From the NCBI GenBank assembly GCA_020718275.1, contig DYSI01000023.1, positions 1 to 33,698 of the forward strand: a stretch of DNA of 33,698 bases. The letters are read 5' to 3'. This DNA is from Draconibacterium orientale (GTDB taxonomy: Bacteria; Bacteroidota; Bacteroidia; Bacteroidales; UBA1556). Numbering within the stretch: position 1 is the first letter of the stretch; every line of letters starts with the position of its first letter. A model generated the notes under the pieces. That model had not been told where the DNA came from. It made no database searches and saw nothing but the letters and a program-made list of their open reading frames with translations. Positions 16,109 through 24,613 of this stretch are shown here, one piece after another. Made by a program: the position numbers and the translations under genes.

Positions 16109-16432
16109 TTATAGTTTTTCGTTCAGCCTATGACGCATGGAATCGCGTAAAGTTTTTTTAGTCATGTTTTTTTCAAAAGCTTCCGTAAGATTTACGCCTG
16201 TTTGATTGGCCAAGCAGATTAGCACCCACAGCACATCCGCCATTTCGTCGCCTAAGTCTTTGTCTTTATCAGATTCCTTAAAAGATTGTTCGCCATATTT
16301 ACGCGCGATAATTCTTGCCATTTCACCCACCTCTTCACTAAGCAAAACCATATTGGTCAGCTCGTTGAAATATCGTACTCCATAAGTCTTAATCCATTCA
16401 TCTACTTGTTTTTGCGCTTCATCTAAGGTCAT
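16109..16432 (-). CDS. MazG-like nucleotide pyrophosphohydrolase
   Basis: A 107-residue all-helical protein of the MazG/dUTPase-like superfamily, expected to cleave a (d)NTP to the monophosphate and pyrophosphate with Mg2+, so a house-cleaning role on non-canonical nucleotides is likely. The metal-binding signature is visible: EEVGE (Glu33, Glu34, Glu37) and, after a loop, DEMADVLW (Glu63, Asp66). It is a single-domain short form, about the size of the dimeric or tetrameric MazG-like proteins and much smaller than two-domain E. coli MazG. It starts 14 bases after the LysE-like gene and ends 24 bases before the DUF5686 gene, so one transcript is likely. The substrate cannot be read from sequence. 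Confidence 0.9.
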   Translation of the reverse strand: MTLDEAQKQVDEWIKTYGVRYFNELTNMVLLSEEVGEMARIIARKYGEQSFKESDKDKDLGDEMADVLWVLICLANQTGVNLTEAFEKNMTKKTLRDSMRHRLNEKL

Positions 16433-16446
16433 AGCGTGGGAAAATA

Positions 16447-17124
16447 TTAATCGATTCGTAGCATGCGCATATAATTCATAAATCCAAAATCCTCTAGCGT
16501 TTTGAAAATTAGGACTATTCCAAATAATACCAGCGCAATTCCAACCACTTTATTGAGAACGAGCTCTCGCCTTGGTGAAAAATAACGTTTTATTTTTATT
16601 CCAATAAAACTCTTCAGAACGTCAGTTACGAAAATAGTGAGGAAGGTGGCCGAAAAGAAAACGATCGAATTTTCGAGTAAGTTTCCTTTTTCTGAATTTT
16701 TCCCAACAAAACCAAGTGCACCAAACCAAAAAAAGAATAGGAAAGGGTTCATAATGTTGAGGATAAAGCCTCGCAAAACATAGCCAATAGGTTGTGGGTC
16801 TTTGGGCGGATTTTCGAGATTGATATGCCGACGTTTCATTATTTCAGGCTTTTTTGCCCAAGATACCGAGCCGAAAATGATTAGAATAATGCCGCCAATG
16901 ATTCCTACATAAATCTTGCTTTGAGCATCGTTAAAAAGGGCGGCACCAATCGCAAAGCTAATAATCACCATCACTATGTCGCTTAAACTTATCCCTGCGG
17001 CCATGTATACGCCATACTTGAATCCCTTGTTAATGCCTGTTTGGATAATGGCAAAAAATGCCGGTCCAACCGAAATGGCAATTAGGGCGCCCAACAATAA
17101 TCCCTCAATGAATAGTGATGTCAT
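16447..17124 (-). CDS. LysE/RhtB-family amino-acid exporter (start corrected)
   Basis: An inner-membrane transporter of the LysE/RhtB type. From the start chosen here it has 225 residues and about six hydrophobic segments. The family N-terminus is clear: LLGALIAISVGPAFFAIIQT, followed by a Gly-rich GISLSDIVMV helix and LNIMNPFLFFFWFGAL, matching the second conserved N-P motif. The ORF track begins at 17175, but those 17 extra residues (MAVIRFFYIC...) are unlike the family, and a near-perfect promoter (17147-17176) covers that upstream ATG. The next ATG at 17124 (MTSLFIEG) fits the family. It leads a unit with the MazG-like and DUF5686 genes. The exported substrate is unknown. Confidence 0.88.
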   Translation of the reverse strand: MTSLFIEGLLLGALIAISVGPAFFAIIQTGINKGFKYGVYMAAGISLSDIVMVIISFAIGAALFNDAQSKIYVGIIGGIILIIFGSVSWAKKPEIMKRRHINLENPPKDPQPIGYVLRGFILNIMNPFLFFFWFGALGFVGKNSEKGNLLENSIVFFSATFLTIFVTDVLKSFIGIKIKRYFSPRRELVLNKVVGIALVLFGIVLIFKTLEDFGFMNYMRMLRID

Positions 17125-17146
17125 TTGCGTTGATAATCGTGAAATG

Positions 17147-17176
17147 CAAATATAAAAAAATCTGATTACCGCCAAA
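17147..17176 (-). promoter_or_regulatory. Bacteroidota-type promoter of the lysE-like/mazG-like/DUF5686 unit
   Basis: Read on the minus strand: TTTG (17176-17173), 18 bases, then TATATTTG (17154-17147). This matches TTTG-N17-20-TAnnTTTG at every fixed base. Transcription is predicted to start near 17140, about 16 bases before the ATG at 17124. It has the same 18-base spacing as the tRNA-Gln promoter in this window. Confidence 0.8.
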
Positions 17177-17283
17177 CCTACTTCCGATAGTGAGGTTTAA
17201 ATCTGACTAAAATTTGTAAAAGCTACATCAGGTTCTCGTGCTCATCGAGATACTTCAATTCTTAGTGGAGGTTTGTTGAAAAA

Positions 17284-18246
17284 CTATTTATAGCGCTTTT
17301 CAACGTAATATTTTAGTTGCTGATAAGCCAGATCATTATTCTCCCATAGGTTTTCGTCACGCATATCTTGAAGCAGATAAAGCGCCTTATGTGCTTCCAT
17401 AATATCATCAAAAGCTTGAATGGCCGCATTATACGTTTTTGGATTTCCATCAAACAAATCATTGATAATCATAAATTTGTCGTTGATACCGATAGAATTT
17501 TTCAGGCTTTTCAGGTCTTTTTTTACCACGGTTTGACTAGCTGGGTTCTCTTCGATTACTTCATCTTCTTCTGCACTCACTTCCAATATGTGCACCGTAC
17601 GCGCTGGATTTTCTTCTTTAATAGAAGGGGGTAATTGTACCTTTAGTTCTCTTTTGCCTGCAGGAGCAATGGTTTTCGCTTCTTCAGTAGCTTTTTCAAC
17701 CTTTGGTTCTGGTTTAATGGCAGGTTCAATTTTGGGAGTAATATATTCTTTGCGCTGTTCACTTTCTTGCGGTTCTGGCTGCTGAATTTTGGTTGAATCT
17801 GCCAATGGTATCAGCACTTCTTCTTCTTTCTTTGTAACTTTCAATTGAGCTTCCATTTCTGCTTTTTCCAGAGTTTGGCGATGAACTTCCGAGATGGTGG
17901 CTAAGTCAGGGATTTGAGGTTGGCGCTTTTCTTCGACCACTTGTTCTTCCAATACTTTTTCTTGCTCCTCAATTTGATGCTCTAATTCGAGTGTGAATGC
18001 AAGTTCAGCTTCGTCAATGAGGTCTTCTGTTTCTTTATCAATTTCACGTGACGACTCGATAGAATGTTTTCCAGGCTTTGCTTTTTCGTTAAACGAATCG
18101 ACTAATTGATATAGATTTTGCAAATTTCGCTTTAGTAAATCAATTTCAATAAGCGGAACTGTATGATTATAGGATACAATCGTTTCTAGTTGATCTTTGA
18201 TAACTTCTAACAGCTCAAGGCTATAGGTTTTTTGATGGTTGTTCAT
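17284..18246 (-). CDS. Conserved hypothetical protein with acidic/Pro-rich linker and a folded C-terminal domain
   Basis: 320 residues, no signal peptide or membrane segment. Three parts can be seen: a helical N-terminus (about 1-60, ELLEVIKDQLETIV), a long charged and low-complexity Glu/Lys/Pro/Gln-rich linker (about 70-235), and a compact helical C-terminus (about 240-320: LKNSIGINDKFMIINDLF, then FDDIMEAHKALYLL and LAYQQLKYYVEKRY). I recall the C-terminal pattern (IGINDKF.F...LF.GN) as recurring in Bacteroidota hypothetical proteins, but no function is assigned. It is probably cytosolic and may be a scaffold or partner-binding protein. It is transcribed away from tdk across a 141-base gap. 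Only about 40 bases separate its stop from the -33 element of the lysE-like promoter. Confidence 0.82.
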   Translation of the reverse strand: MNNHQKTYSLELLEVIKDQLETIVSYNHTVPLIEIDLLKRNLQNLYQLVDSFNEKAKPGKHSIESSREIDKETEDLIDEAELAFTLELEHQIEEQEKVLEEQVVEEKRQPQIPDLATISEVHRQTLEKAEMEAQLKVTKKEEEVLIPLADSTKIQQPEPQESEQRKEYITPKIEPAIKPEPKVEKATEEAKTIAPAGKRELKVQLPPSIKEENPARTVHILEVSAEEDEVIEENPASQTVVKKDLKSLKNSIGINDKFMIINDLFDGNPKTYNAAIQAFDDIMEAHKALYLLQDMRDENLWENNDLAYQQLKYYVEKRYK

Positions 18247-18298
18247 TACGATAAATTTTTACGAATGATAAATTTTTAAGTATCTATTGTCTTTTAAT

Positions 18299-18306
18299 TA
18301 AATTTG
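18299..18306 (+). promoter_or_regulatory. Candidate -7 promoter box (TAAATTTG) for tdk
   Basis: TAAATTTG matches the Bacteroidota -7 consensus and lies 81 bases before the tdk ATG in the divergent spacer. No TTTG is found at the usual 17-20 bases upstream, only TTTT at 21 bases. No matching box was found for the divergent hypothetical gene. Confidence 0.35.
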
Positions 18307-18387
18307 CATCTTATGGAAAAAGAATCCTTCCCGTGATTTTCTAAATAGCGGGTAAAGATATTCTAAAGTTAAATCATAAATACGAGA

Positions 18388-18969
18388 ATGTTTTTAGAAA
18401 ATTCAACAAATAATAAACAAGAGTCGGGCTGGATCGAAGTAGTTTGCGGCTCAATGTTTTCGGGCAAAACCGAGGAATTGATCCGAAGATTGAAACGGGC
18501 TCGCATTGCCAAATTGAAGGTAGAAATATTCAAACCAAGCATCGATGTGCGATATGATGAGGTAAAAGTGGTGAGCCACGATCGCAATGAAATTTTGTCG
18601 ACCCCAGTTACTACCTCTAGCAATATTTTGTTGATGGCTAATGACATTGATGTGGTTGGTATTGATGAAGCTCAATTTTTCGATGATGAGTTGCCTGATG
18701 TTTGTAACGAGCTGGCCAATAGAGGAATAAGAGTCATTGTTGCTGGTTTGGATATGGATTTCAAAGGAAAACCTTTTGGGCCGATGCCTCGCATTATGGC
18801 CATGGCGGAATATGTCACCAAAGTACATGCTATCTGTATGCGTTGCGGAAAATTAGCCCATTATTCGCATCGTACCATTCAAGGCGATAAATTGGTAATG
18901 CTTGGCGAAACTGAAAGTTACGAGCCTCTTTGCCGAAATTGCTTTGTCAAAGCGGGCGGAAATATTTAG
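18388..18969 (+). CDS. tdk: Thymidine kinase (type II)
   Basis: Phosphorylates thymidine (and deoxyuridine) with ATP to dTMP in the salvage pathway. At 193 residues it has the usual size of the tetrameric type II enzyme. The P-loop GSMFSGKT is at residues 21-28; the Walker B/catalytic DEAQF is at 93-97, with Glu94 the expected general base. Four zinc-binding cysteines form two CxxC pairs (Cys150/153 in CMRCG and Cys182/185 in CRNCF). The lasso loop around [10 protein letters not shown] matches the thymidine-binding segment. About 20 extra residues precede the P-loop glycine, normal for Bacteroidota. It is followed 107 bases later by recQ on the same strand. Confidence 0.97.
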   Translation: MFLENSTNNKQESGWIEVVCGSMFSGKTEELIRRLKRARIAKLKVEIFKPSIDVRYDEVKVVSHDRNEILSTPVTTSSNILLMANDIDVVGIDEAQFFDDELPDVCNELANRGIRVIVAGLDMDFKGKPFGPMPRIMAMAEYVTKVHAICMRCGKLAHYSHRTIQGDKLVMLGETESYEPLCRNCFVKAGGNI

Positions 18970-19063
18970 CTAGTTCCTAACGCTTCTTTGATTGTCCTTG
19001 CTTTTTGATTGTTTTTTTTTGTCTATAGTTTCTTTTTTATGAAATTATTTTCAAAATCTTTCC

Positions 19064-19071
19064 TACTTTTA
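19064..19071 (+). promoter_or_regulatory. Possible -7 box immediately before recQ
   Basis: TACTTTTA (one mismatch to TAnnTTTG) ends 5 bases before the recQ ATG. If used, it would give a leaderless or nearly leaderless recQ transcript. There is no matching TTTG at the right spacing, so this is weak. Confidence 0.2.
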
Positions 19072-19076
19072 CCGCT

Positions 19077-20978
19077 ATGACATCGGTACAAATACTTTTA
19101 AAATATTGGGGCTATGCAGGTTTTCGACCTTTGCAAGAACAAATCATCGATTCGGTGCTTGCTGGAAAGGACACGCTTGCCTTAATGCCTACCGGTGGTG
19201 GTAAAAGTATTTGTTTTCAGGTGCCGGCTCTTATGCTTAGCGGGGTTTGCATAGTGGTGACTCCTCTCATTGCCCTCATGAAAGATCAGGTGCAGCAACT
19301 TCAGAATAGAGGCATCCGTGCGCTTGCTATTTTTTCGGGAATGCATTATCGTGAAATTGATATTACCCTCGATAATTGTGTGAATGGAGAGGTGAAATTC
19401 TTGTATGTATCTCCAGAACGCCTTGAAACAGAGCTTTTTCAAGAGCGCTTAAAACGAATGAAAGTAAGCTTGCTGGCTGTGGATGAGGCTCATTGTATCA
19501 GCCAATGGGGCTACGATTTTAGACCACCTTACTTGCGAATTGCAGATATTAGAGAGCTTATTCCAAATGTTCCTGTGCTGGCAGTAACTGCTACGGCTAC
19601 TCCCGCCGTGGTGCTAGACATTCAAAAGCGCCTTAATTTTAAACAAGAAAATTTGTTTGAAATGAGTTTTGAACGGAGCAATCTGAAATATCATGTTGAG
19701 CAGAAGGAAGATAAAATGGGTCGGCTTTTGCAATTACTCCAACAAAATCCAGGTACCGCCATTGTTTATGTTCGTAATCGTCGTAAAACGAAAGAGATAG
19801 CCATTTTTTTAATGCAAAATGATATTCCAGCTCACTATTATCATGCTGGATTAACTACTGATGAGCGAGATGCCAAACAGAGTGATTGGATTCAAAATAG
19901 GGTGCGCGTTATTGTTTCAACCAACGCTTTTGGAATGGGAATCGATAAGCCAGACGTGCGTTTGGTTGTGCATTTGGACGTGCCCGATAGTCTTGAAGCT
20001 TACTTTCAGGAAGCCGGACGCGCAGGTCGTGATGGTAAAATGGCCTTGGCGGTTTTAATCTATCACAAAAGTGATCTTATGGATTTGCAACGTAATTTCG
20101 AGATGAGTTTTCCTGAAATTGCTTATATCAAAAATGTGTATAATGCCTTGGGAAATTATTTCCAACTGGCGGTGGGCAGTGGAGTGGATGAATCCAATGA
20201 ATTTGTTATTGCTGATTTTGTGCAAATGTACAATCTGAACGCAAACGAGGCCTATAGCGCTATCCGATTCCTCGAAAAAGAAGGCTATTTATTTCTTTCG
20301 GATGCCATTAATCGCCCTTCCAAATTGATAATTACCGTGGATCGTGAAACCCTTTATCGGCATCAGGTGCGATATCCCCAAATGGGTGATTTTATCGACG
20401 TGCTCATTCGATCGTATAGTGGCTTGTTTACTGATTTTGCTATTATTGATGAGAATGTTTTGGCTCGCCGACTAAATACTAGCGCACTAGTGGTTGAAAA
20501 TATGCTTAAATTACTCCATAAAACTAATGTGATAACGTATATTCCTAAAACCTCGAAGCCGCAAATTATTTTTAATGGCGGTCGTTTGAATAATAAGGAG
20601 GTGGTGATTTATTCCGAACATTATCAGCTGCTTAAGGAAACGGCCGAAAAGCGACTCAAATCTGTTGTGTATTATGTTACTTCTTCCACCAAATGTCGTA
20701 GCGAATTGCTGCTTAGCTATTTCGGTCAATCTAATATTCGGCGCTGTGGACAATGCGATGTTTGCCTGCTGCGCAATACCGTGGCTTTGAGCCAGCATGA
20801 ATTTGATTTAGTAGTTGATCAGATTAAGCCGCTACTGCAACAACAGAATTTAAGTGTTTATGAGCTCTTGACTAAACTTCCTAATCTTCAAGAAGATAGA
20901 TTGATAAAAGTGCTTCGCTGGCTTATGGATAACGGTAAAGTGGCTGATTTTGGCGAACAGTTGATTTGGGTAAAATAG
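19077..20978 (+). CDS. recQ: RecQ-family ATP-dependent DNA helicase with long internal insertion
   Basis: A 3'-5' superfamily 2 DNA helicase for recombination and repair. The 633 residues include the Q-motif region FRPLQEQII, Walker A MPTGGGKS (37-44), DEAH box 136-139 followed by the RecQ aromatic-rich loop CISQWGYDFRP, motif V/VI with QEAGRAGRDG (about 308-317), and the RecQ zinc site Cys540, 557, 560, 563, with the same 17-3-3 spacing as E. coli RecQ. Unusually, the zinc site begins about 200 residues after the helicase core, whereas in E. coli it follows at once; the intervening region (about 345-520) looks helical or winged-helix. The C-terminus after zinc is short and no typical HRDC domain is evident. 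It is probably the Bacteroidota long-insert RecQ variant. The ATG chosen is the first of the frame. Confidence 0.93.
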   Translation: MTSVQILLKYWGYAGFRPLQEQIIDSVLAGKDTLALMPTGGGKSICFQVPALMLSGVCIVVTPLIALMKDQVQQLQNRGIRALAIFSGMHYREIDITLDNCVNGEVKFLYVSPERLETELFQERLKRMKVSLLAVDEAHCISQWGYDFRPPYLRIADIRELIPNVPVLAVTATATPAVVLDIQKRLNFKQENLFEMSFERSNLKYHVEQKEDKMGRLLQLLQQNPGTAIVYVRNRRKTKEIAIFLMQNDIPAHYYHAGLTTDERDAKQSDWIQNRVRVIVSTNAFGMGIDKPDVRLVVHLDVPDSLEAYFQEAGRAGRDGKMALAVLIYHKSDLMDLQRNFEMSFPEIAYIKNVYNALGNYFQLAVGSGVDESNEFVIADFVQMYNLNANEAYSAIRFLEKEGYLFLSDAINRPSKLIITVDRETLYRHQVRYPQMGDFIDVLIRSYSGLFTDFAIIDENVLARRLNTSALVVENMLKLLHKTNVITYIPKTSKPQIIFNGGRLNNKEVVIYSEHYQLLKETAEKRLKSVVYYVTSSTKCRSELLLSYFGQSNIRRCGQCDVCLLRNTVALSQHEFDLVVDQIKPLLQQQNLSVYELLTKLPNLQEDRLIKVLRWLMDNGKVADFGEQLIWVK

Positions 20979-21061
20979 CGCTTTTACTTTTCAAGTTGAG
21001 TACCCTGCCGAAATGATTTGCAGTGCTTTTTTTTGCAGGCAGATATTTTTGCGCTTACGAA

Positions 21062-21115
21062 AAAATTAAGGGCTGGTTATTTTTCAATTAATATTTTGAA
21101 AAATAATCAGCCCTT
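21062..21115 (-). terminator. Terminator of the S46 peptidase gene, long stem
   Basis: AAGGGCTGGTTATTTTTCAA (21068-21087) pairs with TTGAAAAATAATCAGCCCTT (21096-21115): 20 bp with a single wobble and an 8-base loop. On the minus strand it runs into AATTTTTT. The stem lies 20 bases after the S46 stop. On the plus strand no T run follows, so it serves the minus strand best but may also stop recQ transcripts. Confidence 0.8.
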
Positions 21116-21135
21116 GGTCAAATTTTAAGAATTCT

Positions 21136-23319
21136 TTATTCGATTACTCGGTTTACTAAGGTGAGTTCATCAATCAAATTTTTGGCGCCAGCATATCGGT
21201 CGATAATAAGAAGTACATATCTGATATCCACGGAGATAGTGCGTTGCAATTCTGGCTCAAAAGCGATATCACCACTCATCGCTTCCCAATTACCATCGAA
21301 AGCAAGTCCAATTAATTGTCCTTTTCCATTGATAACAGGGCTTCCACTATTACCGCCAGTAATATCATTGTTGCTCAGGAAGCAAACTTTCATAGTTTCG
21401 CCTTCACCATACACACCATAATCTTTTTTCTGAAAGATTTCTTTAAGCTTTGGTTCCACAACAAATTCTGGATTTGTAGGATCTTCTTTATCCATAACTC
21501 CTTGCAGCGTAGTGAAGTAATTGTAATGAACCGCATCTTGTGGATAGTAATCTTTCACATTTCCATAGGTTAATCGCATGGTGAAATTGGCATCTGGATA
21601 GAAGGTTTTATCAGTTTCCATTTGACGAAGTGCATCAATAAACAAGCGATTTCCTTTGTTTAGCTGGTCAGAAGCGCTACTGGATTTCGCTCTCACTACT
21701 TCAAATTGATCGAAAAAAGCATTCATAGCCACGTAAACAGGATCTTTGGCGAGCACCTTTATGCTAGGATTTGCAAGGAAAGCATCAAGCTTAGCTTGGC
21801 TTACAAAAATAGATTTAGCATAAACTTGTTCAGCCCATGCGGCATAGTTTCCTTTATATTTTTTATCAATATCAATTAAATAGCTAGGTTGTTGGTCCAT
21901 TGGCACATCTTGATGATATAGCTGCATCATTTTAGCCCAAACTTGCTTGTCGGTGGTTAAATCAAAGTCCTTGAAAAAGCCAACGGAAGAGGCTTTAAGG
22001 CTTGCTGTTATTTTGTTAATTTTGTCGTTATCAGGATTTTCTGCTTCTAATTCTTTCATCAAGCTTTTGAAACCCAGGGCGTTTTTTATTGCCTCTGAGC
22101 CACTATAAATGGCTTCAATAAAGTAGTAACGGCTAGTTACATAAGCATCCATATTTTGGTAAGCGGTTTGAATATCGCTCATGGCTGTTCCATATTTGGC
22201 TTTTCTGCTGTCGTCGGCATCAATCCATTGTGCTAATTTGGCTTCTGTTTCACGCTTCTTATCAGCCACATCCAATCTATTTAGCCCGCGGCTCATGCCG
22301 ATAAAGTTTTTCCAATAGTTGGCAACGCCTGCATATTTACTGGCATATTGGATTCTCACTTTTGCATCAGCATCCATGTTGGCGGCATAAATATCTAGTT
22401 TTGCTCTGCGTATTTTGATACGGGTAGGATATACTAATTTTAAGTTTTGCTCAACGCCAAAGGAAGTCAAGTAACGGTCAGTACTGCCTGGGTATCCCAT
22501 AATCATGGCAAAATCGCCATTTTTAACGCCTTCTAAGGAAATTGGTAAGTGATGTTTGGGCTTCATCGGAACATTGTCTTTGGAATAGTCGGCTGGACTT
22601 CCGTCGGGAGCAGTATAAACTCTAAACATCGAGAAGTCGCCAGTATGCCGTGGCCACATCCAATTGTCGGTGTCTCCGCCAAATTTGCCAATGGATGAAG
22701 GTGGGGCGCCTACCAAACGAACGTCGCGATAGGTTTGCATTACAAACATATAAAACTCGTTGCCATTAAAAAATGGTTTTATCACGACATCATATTTACC
22801 ATTTTCATTGGCCTTGTCAGTGAGTTTTTTGGTAACATCTGCAATGGCTTTGCTACGTTCTGTTTCGGTCATTTTATCGTTAAGATTGGCAAGTACTTCT
22901 TTACTCACATCTTCGATACGGATTAAGAATTTCACAAAGAATCCTGGATTGGCAAGCTCTTGGTCTTTGCTAAATGCCCAAAATCCATCCGTCAAATAAT
23001 CGTGTTCGATGCTCGAATGTTCTTGTATTTTGCCAAAACCGCAGTGATGATTGGTCAAAATTAATCCTTGGTCGGAAATAATTTCGCCGGTGCAGCCATT
23101 TCCAAATTGAATGATGGCATCTTTTAAACTGGAATTATTTACGCTGTATATTTCTTCAGCAGTTAGCTTTAGGCCGTGCTTTTGCATATCAGTGTAATTC
23201 AAGCGGTTTACCAGAAATGGTAACCACATGCCTTCATCTGCCTTGGCTGATTGAAAACTTCCACCGATAAAGGTAAAAATTAACAGGCTAATCATTAAAA
23301 TATGGGTTGCTTTTTTCAT
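21136..23319 (-). CDS. S46-family dipeptidyl-peptidase (DPP7-like)
   Basis: An exported serine exopeptidase releasing dipeptides from peptide N-termini, used to feed on oligopeptides; periplasmic in characterised relatives. 727 residues with a signal peptide (about 1-27). Family motifs are DEGMWLPFL after the signal, the catalytic His in TNHHCGFG (His92), GGDTDNWMWPRHTGDFS with the probable catalytic Asp228, and the catalytic Ser658 in GGNSGSP. Eighteen residues after the Ser, the position that is Arg in DPP11 (acidic P1) and Gly in DPP7 (hydrophobic P1) is Gly here (FDGNWE), so a DPP7-like preference is inferred. It lies 47 bases after the manC-like gene with no clear promoter between, so it may be co-transcribed, and has its own strong terminator. 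Confidence 0.94.
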   Translation of the reverse strand: MKKATHILMISLLIFTFIGGSFQSAKADEGMWLPFLVNRLNYTDMQKHGLKLTAEEIYSVNNSSLKDAIIQFGNGCTGEIISDQGLILTNHHCGFGKIQEHSSIEHDYLTDGFWAFSKDQELANPGFFVKFLIRIEDVSKEVLANLNDKMTETERSKAIADVTKKLTDKANENGKYDVVIKPFFNGNEFYMFVMQTYRDVRLVGAPPSSIGKFGGDTDNWMWPRHTGDFSMFRVYTAPDGSPADYSKDNVPMKPKHHLPISLEGVKNGDFAMIMGYPGSTDRYLTSFGVEQNLKLVYPTRIKIRRAKLDIYAANMDADAKVRIQYASKYAGVANYWKNFIGMSRGLNRLDVADKKRETEAKLAQWIDADDSRKAKYGTAMSDIQTAYQNMDAYVTSRYYFIEAIYSGSEAIKNALGFKSLMKELEAENPDNDKINKITASLKASSVGFFKDFDLTTDKQVWAKMMQLYHQDVPMDQQPSYLIDIDKKYKGNYAAWAEQVYAKSIFVSQAKLDAFLANPSIKVLAKDPVYVAMNAFFDQFEVVRAKSSSASDQLNKGNRLFIDALRQMETDKTFYPDANFTMRLTYGNVKDYYPQDAVHYNYFTTLQGVMDKEDPTNPEFVVEPKLKEIFQKKDYGVYGEGETMKVCFLSNNDITGGNSGSPVINGKGQLIGLAFDGNWEAMSGDIAFEPELQRTISVDIRYVLLIIDRYAGAKNLIDELTLVNRVIE

Positions 23320-23366
23320 AATTTGTTATGGGTTGATGATAATTTAAGTGGTTAAAGGTTAATTGG

Positions 23367-24455
23367 TTAGGTGTATTGTTCACCTTTCACGATCTTGATG
23401 TCGTTGACGAAATTACGAATCATTTGTTCATCTTGTTTTCGGCAAATTAGTAGCGAATGATCTTTGGAAGCCACTATATAGTTTTCTAAACCTTGTATTA
23501 CAACCAGCTTTTTGTCGGGCACATTCACTATACAATTGTGTGAATCATAAATCATTACGTTCTTTCCAACAATGGCATTGTTGTCTTCGTTTTTTTCTTT
23601 AATCTCGTACAATGATCCCCAAGTACCTAAATCCGACCAGCCCAAATCTGCAGCATAAACGTATACATTATCTGCTTTCTCCATCACGCCATAATCTATG
23701 GAAATACTTTTACAGACGCTGTATGTTTTGAGGATAAAATCCTTTTCTTCGGGGGTATTGTAGTATTCGCTTCCTGCTGTAAAAAGCTGATTAACCTCTG
23801 GTAAATATTGGTCGAAAGCTTGTTGAATACTCTTTAAACTCCAGATAAAAATACCTGCATTCCACAGAAAATCACCACTTTCGATAAATTTTTGGGCTAG
23901 TTCTAAAATGGGCTTTTCGGTAAATGTTTTTACTTTACGAATATCGCTATTGGCGTGTACATTTTCCTGCTCAGAGTACTGGATATAGCCGTAACCAGTA
24001 TCTGGACGATTGGGTTTGATACCAATGGTAAGCAACCAATCATTATCTGCTACCGCTTGCAATGCTTCGGTAATGACCGTGGTAAATACGTCTTCTTTGA
24101 GAATGATATGGTCGGAAGGGGCGACCACAATTCTAGCCTCTGGATTGATGGTTAGAATCTTGTGATTGGCATAAGCAATGCAAGGGGCTGTATTTCTGCG
24201 TGAAGGCTCGCCGAGTATTTGATTATCTGATAGTTGAGGAAGTTGCTCTTTTACCAAATTGCGATATTCTTCACCAGTGACGATGTAAATATTCTCTGGC
24301 GGGCAGATTTTCAAAAAACGTCGAAAAGTTTGTTGTATTAAGGTTTCGCCGGTTCCTAAAATGTCAATAAATTGCTTTGGGTGTGATGAAGTACTCATGG
24401 GCCAAAATCTGGCGCCAATTCCTCCTGCCATGATTACACAGTAGTTGTTTTTCAT
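23367..24455 (-). CDS. manC: Mannose-1-phosphate guanylyltransferase, single-domain
   Basis: Makes GDP-mannose from GTP and mannose-1-phosphate, the precursor of mannosyl, fucosyl and rhamnosyl residues in envelope glycans. At 362 residues it is only the nucleotidyltransferase part, without the C-terminal cupin-type mannose-6-phosphate isomerase of the bifunctional enzymes. The signature GGIGARFWPMS (11-21) and PKQF (26-29) form the nucleotide-binding loop; VAPSDHII carries the metal-binding Asp, TFTEKP follows, and LWNAGIFIWS matches the sugar-binding motif. The symbol manC is used for the activity (also called gmp or rfbM). No other glycan genes are adjacent. It starts 158 bases after infB ends. 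Confidence 0.93.
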   Translation of the reverse strand: MKNNYCVIMAGGIGARFWPMSTSSHPKQFIDILGTGETLIQQTFRRFLKICPPENIYIVTGEEYRNLVKEQLPQLSDNQILGEPSRRNTAPCIAYANHKILTINPEARIVVAPSDHIILKEDVFTTVITEALQAVADNDWLLTIGIKPNRPDTGYGYIQYSEQENVHANSDIRKVKTFTEKPILELAQKFIESGDFLWNAGIFIWSLKSIQQAFDQYLPEVNQLFTAGSEYYNTPEEKDFILKTYSVCKSISIDYGVMEKADNVYVYAADLGWSDLGTWGSLYEIKEKNEDNNAIVGKNVMIYDSHNCIVNVPDKKLVVIQGLENYIVASKDHSLLICRKQDEQMIRNFVNDIKIVKGEQYT

Positions 24456-24531
24456 ATTGCATTGATTTATAAAACCATTAATATTTGAGATTCAATTAAT
24501 TAGCTTTATCTTACAACAATTGGAACTTCAA

Positions 24532-24558
24532 TAAATAGCATACACTTCGGGCTATTTA
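24532..24558 (-). terminator. Weak stem-loop after infB
   Basis: TAAATAGC and GCTATTTA form an 8-bp AT-rich stem with an 11-base loop, about 55 bases after the infB stop and before the manC-like gene. There is no T run after it on the minus strand, so it is at best a weak or Rho-assisted end of the infB transcript. Confidence 0.3.
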
Positions 24559-24613
24559 CTAAAACATGAATGCTGTATGAACTCAAAAAACAATTGACTG
24601 AATCGTATTTGAT

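Noticed and set aside
17125-17175. Upstream 17-codon extension of the LysE-like gene
   Set aside because: A perfect promoter covers it and the residues do not fit the family N-terminus.
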